Positions 15,372-24,125 of a DNA stretch of 61,967 nt are shown here, one piece after another (position 1 is the first letter of the stretch; each line of letters opens with the position of its first letter). The position numbers and the translations under genes are program-made. The stretch is taken from the NCBI RefSeq assembly GCF_902833145.1, contig NZ_CADFEN010000021.1:1-61967 (forward strand). Reading direction: 5' to 3'. The notes beneath the pieces were generated by a model. The model worked only from the letters and a program-made list of their open reading frames with translations, searched no databases and was not told the DNA's origin. Origin of the DNA: Burkholderia sp. BCC0506 (GTDB lineage: Bacteria > Pseudomonadota > Gammaproteobacteria > Burkholderiales > Burkholderiaceae).

Positions 15372-16874
15372 ATGTCGGGATGGTCGGGAGTGACCGGCGC
15401 CGCGGGCGATACGCCCGCCGGCTCGCCGGCTGAAGCGGGCGGCGGCACCGCATTGAAGGCCGGTGCGGTCGGTTTCCCGACCGCGCTGGCGAGCGCCGTC
15501 GGCCTCATCATGGCGAGCCCGGTGATCCTCACCGCGACGTCGGGCTTCGGGATGGGCGGCTGGGCGTTCGCGGTCGCGATGATCATCGCGTTCGTGATGA
15601 TGCAGGCGCAGGCCACCACGTTCTCCGAAGCCGCGGCGATGCTGCCGACGGCCGGTTCGGTTTACGATTACCTGTCGTGCGGGCTCGGCCGCTTCTGGGC
15701 GATCACCGGCACGATTTCCGCGTATTTCCTCGTGCACGTGTTCGCCGGCACGGCGGAGACGATCCTGAGCGGCATCATGGCGCTCGTGAACTTCGAATCG
15801 CTGAACGCCGCGTTCGAGAAGCACAACAGCTCGTGGCTCGTCGGCGTCGGCCTCGTGGTCACGTTCGCGATCACCAACATCGTCGGCATCAAGGTGTTCA
15901 GCAAGCTCGAGATCGTGCTGACGGCCGGCATGTGGCTGTCGCTGATGATCTTCGGGATCCTCGGCCTCGCGGCCGCGCCCGCCGTGCATCTCGACGGCTG
16001 GTTCGGCGGCTCGGAGGTCGGCACGTCGGTGCCGGCCGTGCTGTCGCTGGTCGGGATGGCGATGTTCATGTTCGTCGGCTGCGAGTTCGTCACGCCGCTC
16101 GCGCCGGAAATGAAGGCGCCGGGCCGCACGATCCCGCGCGCGATGGCGCTCGGCCTCGTCGGCGTCGCGATCTGCATGTTCTTGTACGGCGCGGCAATCC
16201 GCCGGCAGGTCGCGAACGTGCCGGTGAGCGCCGACGGCCTCACGCACCTGCTCGACACGCCGGGCGCGATTCCCGCGTTCGCGCTGCAGGTGCTCGGGCC
16301 GTTCGGCCGCGTGTGGTTCGGCATCGCGTTCCTGTGCGCGGGCGCCGCGACGATCAACACGCTGATGGCCGGGCTGCCGCGCATCCTGTACGGGATGGCG
16401 ATCGACGGCGCGCTGCCGCGCTGCTTCGCGTATCTGCATCCGCGCTTCAGGACGCCGGTGGTCGGCATCGTCGCGTCGGCGATCGTGCCGATCTTCCATG
16501 CGTGGCTGATCAACGGCAACCTCGACAGCATCCTGCACCTCGTGCTCGCCGCGACCTGCGCGTGGGGCACCGCGTACCTGCTCGTGACCGCGTCGGTCGT
16601 GATGCTGCGCATCCGGCGGCCCGACCTGCCGCGTCCGTACCGTTCGCCGTGGTTCCCGCTGCCGCAGATCGTGTCGAGCGTCGGCATCGTGCTCGCGATC
16701 TGGTACATCACGCCGCCCGGCATGAACGCGCGCGACATCTACGTGCCGTTCGGCGCGATGCTCGGGCTCACCGCGCTGTACGCGCTGTTCTGGACGCTCG
16801 TCGTGCAGCGCCGGCATCCGTTCAGGCCGGTACCGGTCGAGGACGTGCTGCGCAACGAGCACGTCGCGCCGTGA
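15372..16874 (+). CDS. APC family amine/amino acid permease
   Basis: The 500-residue protein has about 12 hydrophobic segments and the amino acid-polyamine-organocation fold, with the conserved early segment ALASAVGLIMASPVILTATS and FVGCEFVTPLAPEMK in the sixth helix region. Related permeases carry ethanolamine, GABA and other amines. AAGGAGAC at 15359-15366 precedes the ATG. The DUF3156 gene starts within its stop codon, so the two are translated together. It should import the amine that the aminotransferase and aldehyde dehydrogenase then degrade. Confidence 0.93.
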   Translation: MSGWSGVTGAAGDTPAGSPAEAGGGTALKAGAVGFPTALASAVGLIMASPVILTATSGFGMGGWAFAVAMIIAFVMMQAQATTFSEAAAMLPTAGSVYDYLSCGLGRFWAITGTISAYFLVHVFAGTAETILSGIMALVNFESLNAAFEKHNSSWLVGVGLVVTFAITNIVGIKVFSKLEIVLTAGMWLSLMIFGILGLAAAPAVHLDGWFGGSEVGTSVPAVLSLVGMAMFMFVGCEFVTPLAPEMKAPGRTIPRAMALGLVGVAICMFLYGAAIRRQVANVPVSADGLTHLLDTPGAIPAFALQVLGPFGRVWFGIAFLCAGAATINTLMAGLPRILYGMAIDGALPRCFAYLHPRFRTPVVGIVASAIVPIFHAWLINGNLDSILHLVLAATCAWGTAYLLVTASVVMLRIRRPDLPRPYRSPWFPLPQIVSSVGIVLAIWYITPPGMNARDIYVPFGAMLGLTALYALFWTLVVQRRHPFRPVPVEDVLRNEHVAP

Positions 16875-17455
16875 AGGCCGCGCTTGCGGGGTGGCGCGCG
16901 GCGCCCGATGCGCCGCCGCCCGGCCATCGGCCCGGCACGATCGCCGCGCGCGTGCTCGCCGACCTGCGGGCCGTGCGCGAGGCCGACGATGTCGACGGCG
17001 CCGCGCGGTTGCCGAACGGTGTGCGGGTGAGCATCGACGAGCGCATCGAGCGCCAGTTCCTGATGCATACCGTCAGCGTGGAGGTGAGGGCGGCAGCGAG
17101 CGGCCCGGCGGCGCAGGGCGGCGCGCGCGTGCGGCAGACCGGCTGGCTGCGCCGCACCGGCGTCGATACCGCGCCCGTACCCGGATGCGACCCCGTGTTC
17201 CTCGACACGCTGGCCACGCTGCTCGCGGAGCCGTTGCTGGCCGACGCACTGCGGCCGCTGCATCTGACGGACTGCACGATCGAGGCGCGCGACGGCCGCT
17301 GGACGCTCGCGATCGTGCCGTTCGGCGGCAGCGAGATCGTGAACCGGATGCCGTCGTTTCGTCGCTATGTCAGGCTGATCGACGAGCAGGCCGCGGCGCT
17401 GTCGGCGGCCTGCCTGGCGTTCGAAACCGCACTACGCAGAATTTTGCGAGGGTAA
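16871..17455 (+). CDS. DUF3156 family protein, translationally coupled to the permease
   Basis: This 194-residue protein starts at a GTG that overlaps the permease stop by 4 nt (GTGA). The early PPPGHRPGTIAARVLADL and the later GWLRRTG and LTDCTIEARDGRWTLAIVPFGGS segments fit DUF3156 as I remember it. There is no signal peptide. DUF3156 genes recur next to APC amine permeases, so a role in the transport or first step of amine use is likely, but no activity is known to me. The C-terminal half is the better conserved part. Confidence 0.78.
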   Translation: MKAALAGWRAAPDAPPPGHRPGTIAARVLADLRAVREADDVDGAARLPNGVRVSIDERIERQFLMHTVSVEVRAAASGPAAQGGARVRQTGWLRRTGVDTAPVPGCDPVFLDTLATLLAEPLLADALRPLHLTDCTIEARDGRWTLAIVPFGGSEIVNRMPSFRRYVRLIDEQAAALSAACLAFETALRRILRG

Positions 17456-17523
17456 GCTGTGGCGATGCGCGCCGTGCGAACGGCGGCCGCGTCCAGGACC
17501 CGAGGGTTTTACCGGAGATGCCG

Positions 17524-18462
17524 ATGCTGTTCCAGTCACGCTCACACGAAGACGTGCACGATCACGGGCTCGCGATCGCGGGCTGGCATCAGGTCTACCG
17601 TCAGATGACGCCCGGCCGCTTCAAGGGCACCGTCACGCAGGTGCTGTACGACGATTTCCACTTCTTCCGGGAAACCACCAACCGGCGCGTCGCGCAAACC
17701 GGTCTCGCGCCGGTCGGACGCACGTCGCTCGCGGTGCCGCTGTCCGTGCCGCTTGCGGGCACGTTCCAGGGGCAGCCGGTCGACGGCTATGCGCTGCTCG
17801 CGCTGCGCGCCGGCGAGGATTTCGAATTCCATACGCCGGAAGGGATGGGGCTCGTCGGGATCAGCGCGGCGTCCGACATGGTCGACGAGCTGTGCGAAGC
17901 CGAATTCGGCGCAGCGGGCGCGCGCCGGCTGCGGCACGTGACGCGGCTGTCCGACGCGCAAGGCGTCGCGCTCGGCGCGCGGCTGTCGGCGCTGATCGAC
18001 GATGCCCAGCGCAACCCCGGCTGCCTCGAGCACGCGGCGACCCGCAAGATGTTTCGCGACGCGATGCTCGGCATGTTCCTCGACGCGCTCGAACAGGGCA
18101 TCGGCGTCGAGCGCCGCGACATCACGCACGCCACCTACAGCGATATCGTGAGCCGCTGCGAGAAGCACCTGCGCGACCGGCCCGAAGAACCCGTCACCGT
18201 GCTCGAACTGTGCCGCGCGCTGCGCTGCAGCCGCCGCACGCTGCAAACGAGCTTCCAGCGCGTGGCCGACGTCACGCCGGTCGGCTACTTGCGCACGATC
18301 CGGCTGAACGCGGTGCGCCGCCTGCTGCGCACGACGTCGGCGCGTCAACTCGGCGTCGGCGAAGCCGCCGCGAGCTGGGGCTTCACGCATCTCGGCTATT
18401 TCGCGCGCGAGTATCGCGACCTGTTCGGCGAGCTGCCGTCGCAAACCTTGCGTCCCGAATGA
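17524..18462 (+). CDS. AraC family regulator, EutR-like
   Basis: The 312-residue protein has an N-terminal sensing half and a C-terminal pair of helix-turn-helix motifs of the AraC type (about residues 210-305, including LELCRALRCSRRTLQTSFQR and GEAAASWGFTHLGYFAREYR). The layout resembles EutR-type activators of amine catabolism. Two ATGs lie 6 nt apart; GGAG at 17513-17516 is spaced best for the one at 17524. It is the best candidate for the protein that binds the recurring TTTGC direct repeats at 12125, 15188 and 18513, since AraC proteins favour direct repeats. Confidence 0.92.
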   Translation: MLFQSRSHEDVHDHGLAIAGWHQVYRQMTPGRFKGTVTQVLYDDFHFFRETTNRRVAQTGLAPVGRTSLAVPLSVPLAGTFQGQPVDGYALLALRAGEDFEFHTPEGMGLVGISAASDMVDELCEAEFGAAGARRLRHVTRLSDAQGVALGARLSALIDDAQRNPGCLEHAATRKMFRDAMLGMFLDALEQGIGVERRDITHATYSDIVSRCEKHLRDRPEEPVTVLELCRALRCSRRTLQTSFQRVADVTPVGYLRTIRLNAVRRLLRTTSARQLGVGEAAASWGFTHLGYFAREYRDLFGELPSQTLRPE

Positions 18463-18512
18463 CCGTCTCGCGCCGCGACGTCGCCGTCGCGTGTCGCCCG
18501 TCCTCGTCACCA

Positions 18513-18528
18513 TTTGCTGATTTGGGAT
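18513..18528 (+). promoter_or_regulatory. Copy D of the recurring direct-repeat motif, upstream of the porin
   Basis: TTTGCTGATTTGGGAT keeps both TTTG half-sites 8 bp apart and matches the consensus at 13 of 16 positions. It lies 95 bp upstream of the porin gene, at nearly the same distance as copies A and B from their genes. Confidence 0.45.
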
Positions 18529-18623
18529 AGAGGTTCGGAATTTTCGCTGGATAAAGTCCTGCCACCCATATCGACAACGCCATCGGTTTGCACTGCGAAT
18601 CGATGATCACAGAGGGGCGGGAC

Positions 18624-19835
18624 ATGAAGAACGGACGACGACTGGCCGCGGCCGCGGCCATGCTGGGTTGCGCGCATGCGGCGCACGCGCAGACTTCGGG
18701 AAGCGTGACGCTGTACGGCACCGTGGATACCGGCATCATCTATTCGACGAACCAGCAGTTCACGCGCGCCGACGGCAGCACGGGCGGCGGCCATGCGTGG
18801 CAGATGGGCGGCGGCAACCTCGTGCCGTCCCGCTTCGGCTTCCAGGGCGCCGAGCCGCTCGGCGGCGGCCTCGACGCGGTGTTCACGCTCGAGCAGCAGT
18901 TCCTGTCGGCGAACGGGCAGGCGCTGCAGGGCGGCACCGCATTCAGCCGGCAGGCATGGGTCGGGCTGCGCCGGGACGGGATCGGCACGCTCGGCCTCGG
19001 CCGCCAATACGATTCGTACACCGACATGCTCGGCGCGTACGTGTCGAGCAACAACTGGGCGACGCCGTACGGCTCGCATCTCGGCGACGTCGACAACCTG
19101 AACGCCGCGTTCAACTTCAACAACGCGGTGAAGTTCACCAGCGCCGATTTCAACGGCCTCACGTTCGGCGGCACGTTCAGCTTCGGCGGGCAGGCCGGCG
19201 ATTTCTCCGCGAAGCGCGGTTATGCGGTCGCCGCGACGTACACGCGCGCGCCGGTGGCCTTCTCGGTCGGCTACCTCGACCTGCACCAGCCGCTCGACGC
19301 GGCGCTCGGCGGCGCGAGCGGCTATATCGGCGATTTCGCGTGCAGCAACCCGGGCGCGATGTACTGCCTGCTGCAGGATGCCGGCTCGATGCGTGCGTTC
19401 GGCGCGGCCGGCTCGGTCGCGCTCGGCCCGGCGACGGTCGCGCTCACTTACACGCATACGCGGCTCGGCGACAGCCGCTACTTCTCGAGCGCCGCGCAGC
19501 CGCGCACGCAGGCGTTCACGTTCGACATCGGCGAGCTGAACGTCACGTACATGTTCACGCCGGCACTGCAAGGCGGCGTCGCGTATATCTTCAACGCCGC
19601 GCATACGGACGGGCGCGGCACGACGCGGTTCCACCAGGTGAACGTCGGCGCGAACTACAGCCTGTCGAAGCGCACCGCGCTGTACGCGGTCGCGATCGGC
19701 CAGCTCGCGAGCGGCACGGGGCTCGGCACCGATGCGAACGGCAACGCGGCGAACTATGCGCAGATCCCGGTGCTCGCGAACAGCAATTCGAGCCGGCAAC
19801 TGGCGGTGATGGCCGGCATTCGTGTGAACTTCTGA
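18624..19835 (+). CDS. Gram-negative porin (OmpC/OpcP family) of the amine cluster
   Basis: This 403-residue outer membrane protein has a signal peptide ending in AAHA near residue 22, then SGSVTLYGTVDTGIIY, the start typical of beta-proteobacterial 16-strand porins. FSRQAWVGLRRDGIGTLGLGRQYD is the family hallmark around strand 5, and it ends in a Phe-terminal strand (GIRVNF) required for outer membrane assembly. AGAGGGG precedes the ATG at 18624. With copy D of the recurring motif in front, it is likely induced with the amine genes and lets the substrate cross the outer membrane. Confidence 0.95.
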   Translation: MKNGRRLAAAAAMLGCAHAAHAQTSGSVTLYGTVDTGIIYSTNQQFTRADGSTGGGHAWQMGGGNLVPSRFGFQGAEPLGGGLDAVFTLEQQFLSANGQALQGGTAFSRQAWVGLRRDGIGTLGLGRQYDSYTDMLGAYVSSNNWATPYGSHLGDVDNLNAAFNFNNAVKFTSADFNGLTFGGTFSFGGQAGDFSAKRGYAVAATYTRAPVAFSVGYLDLHQPLDAALGGASGYIGDFACSNPGAMYCLLQDAGSMRAFGAAGSVALGPATVALTYTHTRLGDSRYFSSAAQPRTQAFTFDIGELNVTYMFTPALQGGVAYIFNAAHTDGRGTTRFHQVNVGANYSLSKRTALYAVAIGQLASGTGLGTDANGNAANYAQIPVLANSNSSRQLAVMAGIRVNF

Positions 19836-20004
19836 TCTGTCGGGGAGATCCGGTCAGGGAGCCGGGAAGGCCGGGCCGGCGGCAAGGATGACCACGCGGG
19901 GCGGCGCAGTCGGGCGGATCGGCGCCGCCGCCGCCGCGTGCCACAAATTCTTAACGATCGGCGTGAACAATGGCGTTCGCTTCAGGCGGCCAGCCGCATC
20001 TGCC

Positions 20005-20026
20005 GCGTTGCACACGTGTGCAACGC
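20005..20026. promoter_or_regulatory. Perfect 22-bp palindrome, probable LacI-family operator
   Basis: The 22 bases at 20005-20026 form a perfect palindrome centred on CG, with core TTGCACACGTGTGCAA. LacI-family operators are palindromes with a central CG of this kind. It lies 38 bp upstream of the ABC binding-protein start, where bound repressor would block the promoter or early transcription. The LacI regulator at 23097 is the natural partner. Confidence 0.8.
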
Positions 20027-20064
20027 CTGGCCGCCCCGCCACCACGCCGATCGAGAGAGACCAC

Positions 20065-21303
20065 ATGACCTTGCTGAGCCGCCTGCGCGCGCTGTCCGCC
20101 GCCGTTGCGCTGTCCTTCGCCGCCACGCACGCCGTGGCGGCCGATCTCGTCGTCGCAGGCCGCGACGACATCTACGGCAAGGGGCTCGCCGACGCCGTCG
20201 CCGGCTTCAACAAGCTGCATCCGGGCACCGAGATCGAGCTGCTCAAGCTGCCGAACGCGAACCTGTACCAGAAGCTGAAGCTGTCGATGCGCGAAGGCAC
20301 CGGCGCGTACGATCTCGTGATGATGGACGACACGTGGGCGCCCGAATTCATCGGCAACGGCTGGCTGAAGCCGCTGCCGGCGTCGCTCGCGGACGCCGAT
20401 CTCGTGCCGTCCGCCGTCGCGCTCGGCCGCAACGCGGCCGGCGCGCTGTACGCGCTGCCGATCGTCGGCAACGTCGAGATGTTCGCGTACCGCAAGGATC
20501 TGCTCGCGAAGTACAACCTGCAACCGCCGCGCAACTGGGACGACGTGCTGAAGATCGCACAGACCGTCGGCGGCGCGGACAAGAGCGTGTCGGGTGTCGT
20601 GTTTCGCGGCACGAAGGGCAACCCGGTCGTCACGGGCTTCCTGCCGATCCTGTGGGCGTACGGCGGCGACGTGTTCGACCGCGCCGGCAACGTGACGATC
20701 GATTCGCGCGAGGCGCAGGCCGCCTTGAAGACGTTCCTTGCGCTGAAGGCGTTCGCGCCGAAGGACGTCGACGTGTATGGCGCGGCCGAAGTACGCGATG
20801 CGCTGCAACGCGGTACGGCTGCGCAATCGATCGAGGTATGGCCGGCGTGGGTGCCGGCGCTCGACGACGCGAAGCAGTCGCGCGTGGTCGGGCAGATCGC
20901 GCTGCAGCCGCCGCCGGGGCAGACCGCGGGCCCGGCGCCGATGCTCGGCATCTGGCAGATGGGGATTCCGAAGGACGCGCCGCACGCGAAGCTCGCGCAG
21001 GACTTCCTCGCTTACCTGACCGCCCGCGAGACGCAGACGCGCCTCGCCGGCATCGGTATTCCGCCGACTCGCCGCAGCGTCTTCAACGATCCGGCGCTGG
21101 TGCGCCAGTACCGCTGGTATCCCGATCAACTGAAGGCGCTCGAGGCCGGCCGTGCGCGGCCGCGCGTGAAGGACTGGCAGCAGGTCGAGAGCATTCTCGG
21201 CGACCAGTTGCAACTCGCGCTGACGGGGCAGGCCGCGCCCGACGCCGCGCTGCGTCAGGCGCAGCAGAAGATCGCGCAGGCGACGGCCGCGGCCGGCAAG
21301 TGA
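20065..21303 (+). CDS. Sugar ABC transporter, periplasmic substrate-binding protein
   Basis: The 412-residue protein has a signal peptide (MTLLSRLRALSAAVALSF..., cleavage after HAVA near residue 25) and a MalE-like binding fold: ADLVVAGRDDIYGKGLADAV, then YDLVMMDDTWAPEFIGNGWL and LPIVGNVEMFAYRKD. It captures a sugar or polyol in the periplasm and hands it to the two permeases encoded next. GAGAGAGACC lies ahead of the ATG. The spacing to the first permease gene is 34 bp. The substrate cannot be named; the nearby PI-phospholipase-like gene makes an inositol-type compound conceivable but unproven. Confidence 0.93.
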   Translation: MTLLSRLRALSAAVALSFAATHAVAADLVVAGRDDIYGKGLADAVAGFNKLHPGTEIELLKLPNANLYQKLKLSMREGTGAYDLVMMDDTWAPEFIGNGWLKPLPASLADADLVPSAVALGRNAAGALYALPIVGNVEMFAYRKDLLAKYNLQPPRNWDDVLKIAQTVGGADKSVSGVVFRGTKGNPVVTGFLPILWAYGGDVFDRAGNVTIDSREAQAALKTFLALKAFAPKDVDVYGAAEVRDALQRGTAAQSIEVWPAWVPALDDAKQSRVVGQIALQPPPGQTAGPAPMLGIWQMGIPKDAPHAKLAQDFLAYLTARETQTRLAGIGIPPTRRSVFNDPALVRQYRWYPDQLKALEAGRARPRVKDWQQVESILGDQLQLALTGQAAPDAALRQAQQKIAQATAAAGK

Positions 21304-21337
21304 CCGTGCACGTCGATCCGTCGGCCGGAGCCCGCGC

Positions 21338-22207
21338 ATGAAAGCCTTCGGCCGCAGCCTGCCGTTCGTCGCGCTGCTCGGCCCGGCGCTGCTCGTGCTC
21401 GCCGCACTCGCGCTGTATCCGGTCGCGCAGGTGCTGATCGACTCGTTCTGCCGGGTCGATTACTCGGCCGGCAGCCGCGCGTTCGCGGGGCTTGCGAACT
21501 ATCGCGCGGTGCTCGGCGACGACGCATTCGTGGCCGGCTTCGGCAACACGCTGCGCTTCACGATCGTCGCATCGCTCGCCGAAGTCGCGCTCGGCTTCGG
21601 CCTCGCGCTGCTGTTCGTGCGCGCGTTTCCGGGCCGGCGCCTCGCGCTGCCGCTCGCGATCCTGCCGATGATGCTGTCCACGCTCGTGTGCTCGGCGATT
21701 TGGCGCAACTGGCTGAACTTCGACGGGTTCCTGAACGCGCTGCTCGCGGCGTTCGGCATCGACGGCGTGCGCTGGCTGTCCGATCCGCACCTCGCGCTGT
21801 GGTCGCTCGCGCTCGTCGACGTGTGGCAGTGGACGCCGATGGCGTTCCTGATCGTGCTGGCCGGGCTGCAGTCGATCCCGCAGGAACTGTACGAAGCCGC
21901 GCGCACCGACGGCGCGAGCGAGTGGCAGTGCCTGCGCGACCTCACGCTGCCGCTCGCGGCGCCGCAGATCGGCCTCGCGCTGCTGCTGCGCTCGATCGAT
22001 ACGTTCAAGCTGTTCGACAAGGTCTACGCGCTGACGGGCGGCGGCCCCGGCAATGCGACGCAGACGCTGTCGACCTACATCTACGACACGGGCTTTCGCT
22101 TCTTCAACGTCGGGCCGGCGAGTGCCGCGTCGGTGCTGATGCTCGCGGCGTCCGCGCTGCTGGTCTCGGGGTACGTATGGCAAACGGTTCGCAAGCGGCG
22201 CGCATGA
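21338..22207 (+). CDS. Sugar ABC transporter permease (MalF type)
   Basis: This 289-residue inner membrane protein has six hydrophobic segments and the conserved ABC-permease EAA loop (ELYEAARTDGASEWQCLRDLTL, about residues 187-208), which contacts the ATPase. It begins right after the binding protein gene and overlaps the second permease by 4 nt (ATGA), so both are translated together. No ATPase gene follows, so the pair must borrow an ATPase encoded elsewhere. Confidence 0.94.
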   Translation: MKAFGRSLPFVALLGPALLVLAALALYPVAQVLIDSFCRVDYSAGSRAFAGLANYRAVLGDDAFVAGFGNTLRFTIVASLAEVALGFGLALLFVRAFPGRRLALPLAILPMMLSTLVCSAIWRNWLNFDGFLNALLAAFGIDGVRWLSDPHLALWSLALVDVWQWTPMAFLIVLAGLQSIPQELYEAARTDGASEWQCLRDLTLPLAAPQIGLALLLRSIDTFKLFDKVYALTGGGPGNATQTLSTYIYDTGFRFFNVGPASAASVLMLAASALLVSGYVWQTVRKRRA

Positions 22208-23064
22208 CGACGCAATCGGTGAGCATTTCCCGCGCACGATCCGGCGCTGCATTCGGTCACGCGGTGCCGTGGGCGCTGCGCGTCGTCGCGCTCGCGCTGT
22301 TGCTGCTGCCGTGCCTGTGGATGGCCGGCGCGGCCTTCATGCCGACGCTCGAACGCCTCGATCATCCGTTGCGGATCTGGCCGGCCGCGCCGACCTTCGA
22401 GCATTTCGCGTCGGTGTGGTCCAACGGGATCGGCGCGCCGCTGTTCAATTCGCTGCTGGTCGGCTTCGGCACGACGCTGCTCGCGCTGGCGCTCGCATTT
22501 CCGGCCGCGTATGCGCTCGTGCGGCTGCGATTCCCGGCGCGGCTCGACCTGCTGTTCCTGGTGCTCGTGCTGGCGCTGAAGCTGATGCCGCCGATCACGA
22601 TCGCGGTGCCGCTGTTCGCGCTCGCGAAGCGGCTGCACCTGCTCGATTCGACGCTCGGCCTGATGCTCGCGTACCAGATCTACGCGCTGCCGATGGCGAT
22701 CTGGATGCTGCTCGCATTCGTGCGCGACGTGCCGATCGAATACGAGGAAGCGGCGTGCATCGACGGCGCGGGGCGCGCGCGGCGGCTCGTGCAGATCGTG
22801 CTGCCGCTGTGCGCGCCGGGGCTGATCGCGACCGCGATCTTCGTGTTCATCGCCGCCTGGAACGAATTCCTGATCGCGCTGCTGTTCGTGTCGACGCCGA
22901 GCCGCTTCACGTTGCCGCTCGCGATTGCCGGCTACGTGACGGAGAACGGGATCGACTGGGGCGACCTGATGAGCGCGGGGCTGATGGCGTCGCTGCCCAC
23001 GCTCGCCGTGGCCGGCTATGTGCAGCGCTACCTGTTGCGCGGGTTCGCGGGCGGGTTGAAGTGA
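22204..23064 (+). CDS. Sugar ABC transporter permease (MalG type)
   Basis: The 286-residue protein has six membrane segments and the EAA loop EYEEAACIDGAGRARRLVQI followed by PLCAPGLIATAIF, as in MalG-type permeases. Its start overlaps the stop of the preceding permease gene. It ends 32 bp before the convergent LacI gene. The CUT1-type transporter made with the preceding two genes lacks its own ATP-binding subunit here. Confidence 0.94.
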   Translation: MTTQSVSISRARSGAAFGHAVPWALRVVALALLLLPCLWMAGAAFMPTLERLDHPLRIWPAAPTFEHFASVWSNGIGAPLFNSLLVGFGTTLLALALAFPAAYALVRLRFPARLDLLFLVLVLALKLMPPITIAVPLFALAKRLHLLDSTLGLMLAYQIYALPMAIWMLLAFVRDVPIEYEEAACIDGAGRARRLVQIVLPLCAPGLIATAIFVFIAAWNEFLIALLFVSTPSRFTLPLAIAGYVTENGIDWGDLMSAGLMASLPTLAVAGYVQRYLLRGFAGGLK

Positions 23065-23096
23065 CGCGCGGCGTCGCCGCGCCCCGCCCTGCATCG

Positions 23097-24119
23097 TCAC
23101 GCGCAACTGTTTCGTACCACCTGCGTGACCGGCACGACGCGCGTGCGGGATGGACCGTCGAACGTCTGCATCCGGTCGGCGAGCAGGTCGACTGCCGCAT
23201 GCGCGAGGCCGCGCGTGTCTTGTCGCTGCGTCGTCAGCCGATACGCGTCGTATTCGGCAGCGGGGATGTCGTCGAAGCCGATCACGCGCAGGTCGTCCGG
23301 CACGCGCAAGCCGAATTCGCGGCGCGCGACGTCGATCACGCCGAGCGCGAGCAGGTCGGACGAGCAGAACACGCCGTCGGGCCGCTCGCCGGTCGCGAAC
23401 AGTTGCCGCGCGGCGTCGATCCCGCTGGCATGCGTGTCGGATGGCGTGTCGAGCACGCGTACGAGCGTCGCATCGCGTGCATCGCGTGGCCCGATCGCGT
23501 GCTCGAACGCCGCGGCGCGCGACCGCGCGCTATAGCTCGCGCCGCGCGGCCCGACGAACGCGAGCCGGCGCGCACCCGCCCGCACGAGCCGCTGCGCGGC
23601 GTGGGCGGCGCCCGCGGCATTGTCGCTGACGACCACATCGGCGCCCGGCAGGTTCGCTTCGCGGTTGATCATCACGACCGGGATCCGGTGTTCGAGATAC
23701 CGCTGCGCGACCGACAGCGGCGGCGATGCGGAAGTCATCACGAGGCCCGCGATCCGGTAGCTGAGCAGTCGTTCGAGCGATTGCCGGATCTGGCGCGGAT
23801 CTTCCGCATTGGTCACGAGCGGCGTGAGCGCGCGCTGCCCGAGCGCGGCCATCAGGTCCGACAGCAGCCGCGCGCGGAACGGGTTCTCGAACCCGGCCGT
23901 CACGACGCCGATCATGCTGCTGCGCTGCGTGATCATGTCGCGCGCGATCAGGTTCACCTGGTAGCCCAGCGCACGCGCGGCGACCATCACGCGTTCGCGC
24001 GTTTGCGGCGCGATGCTTGCCGTCGGCGAGAACGCGCGCGACACTGCCGAGCGCGAGACGCCGGCCCGCGCCGCGACATCCGACGCCGTCACCCACGGTT
24101 TTCTTTCCTTGTCATTCAT
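23097..24119 (-). CDS. LacI family transcriptional regulator
   Basis: The 340-residue regulator starts with a LacI helix-turn-helix (ASDVAARAGVSRSAVSRAFS, about residues 12-31) and continues with a periplasmic-binding-protein-like sugar domain (FENPFRARLLSDLMAAL, VFCSSDLLALGVID, RVIGFDDIPAAEYD). I set the start at 24119, since upstream codons lie inside the divergent gene. It is convergent with the ABC genes and divergent, by only 6 bp, from the PI-PLC-like gene. The palindrome at 20005-20026 is its likely operator. The inducer is presumably the transported sugar. Confidence 0.94.
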   Translation of the reverse strand: MNDKERKPWVTASDVAARAGVSRSAVSRAFSPTASIAPQTRERVMVAARALGYQVNLIARDMITQRSSMIGVVTAGFENPFRARLLSDLMAALGQRALTPLVTNAEDPRQIRQSLERLLSYRIAGLVMTSASPPLSVAQRYLEHRIPVVMINREANLPGADVVVSDNAAGAAHAAQRLVRAGARRLAFVGPRGASYSARSRAAAFEHAIGPRDARDATLVRVLDTPSDTHASGIDAARQLFATGERPDGVFCSSDLLALGVIDVARREFGLRVPDDLRVIGFDDIPAAEYDAYRLTTQRQDTRGLAHAAVDLLADRMQTFDGPSRTRVVPVTQVVRNSCA

Positions 24120-24125
24120 CGATTC

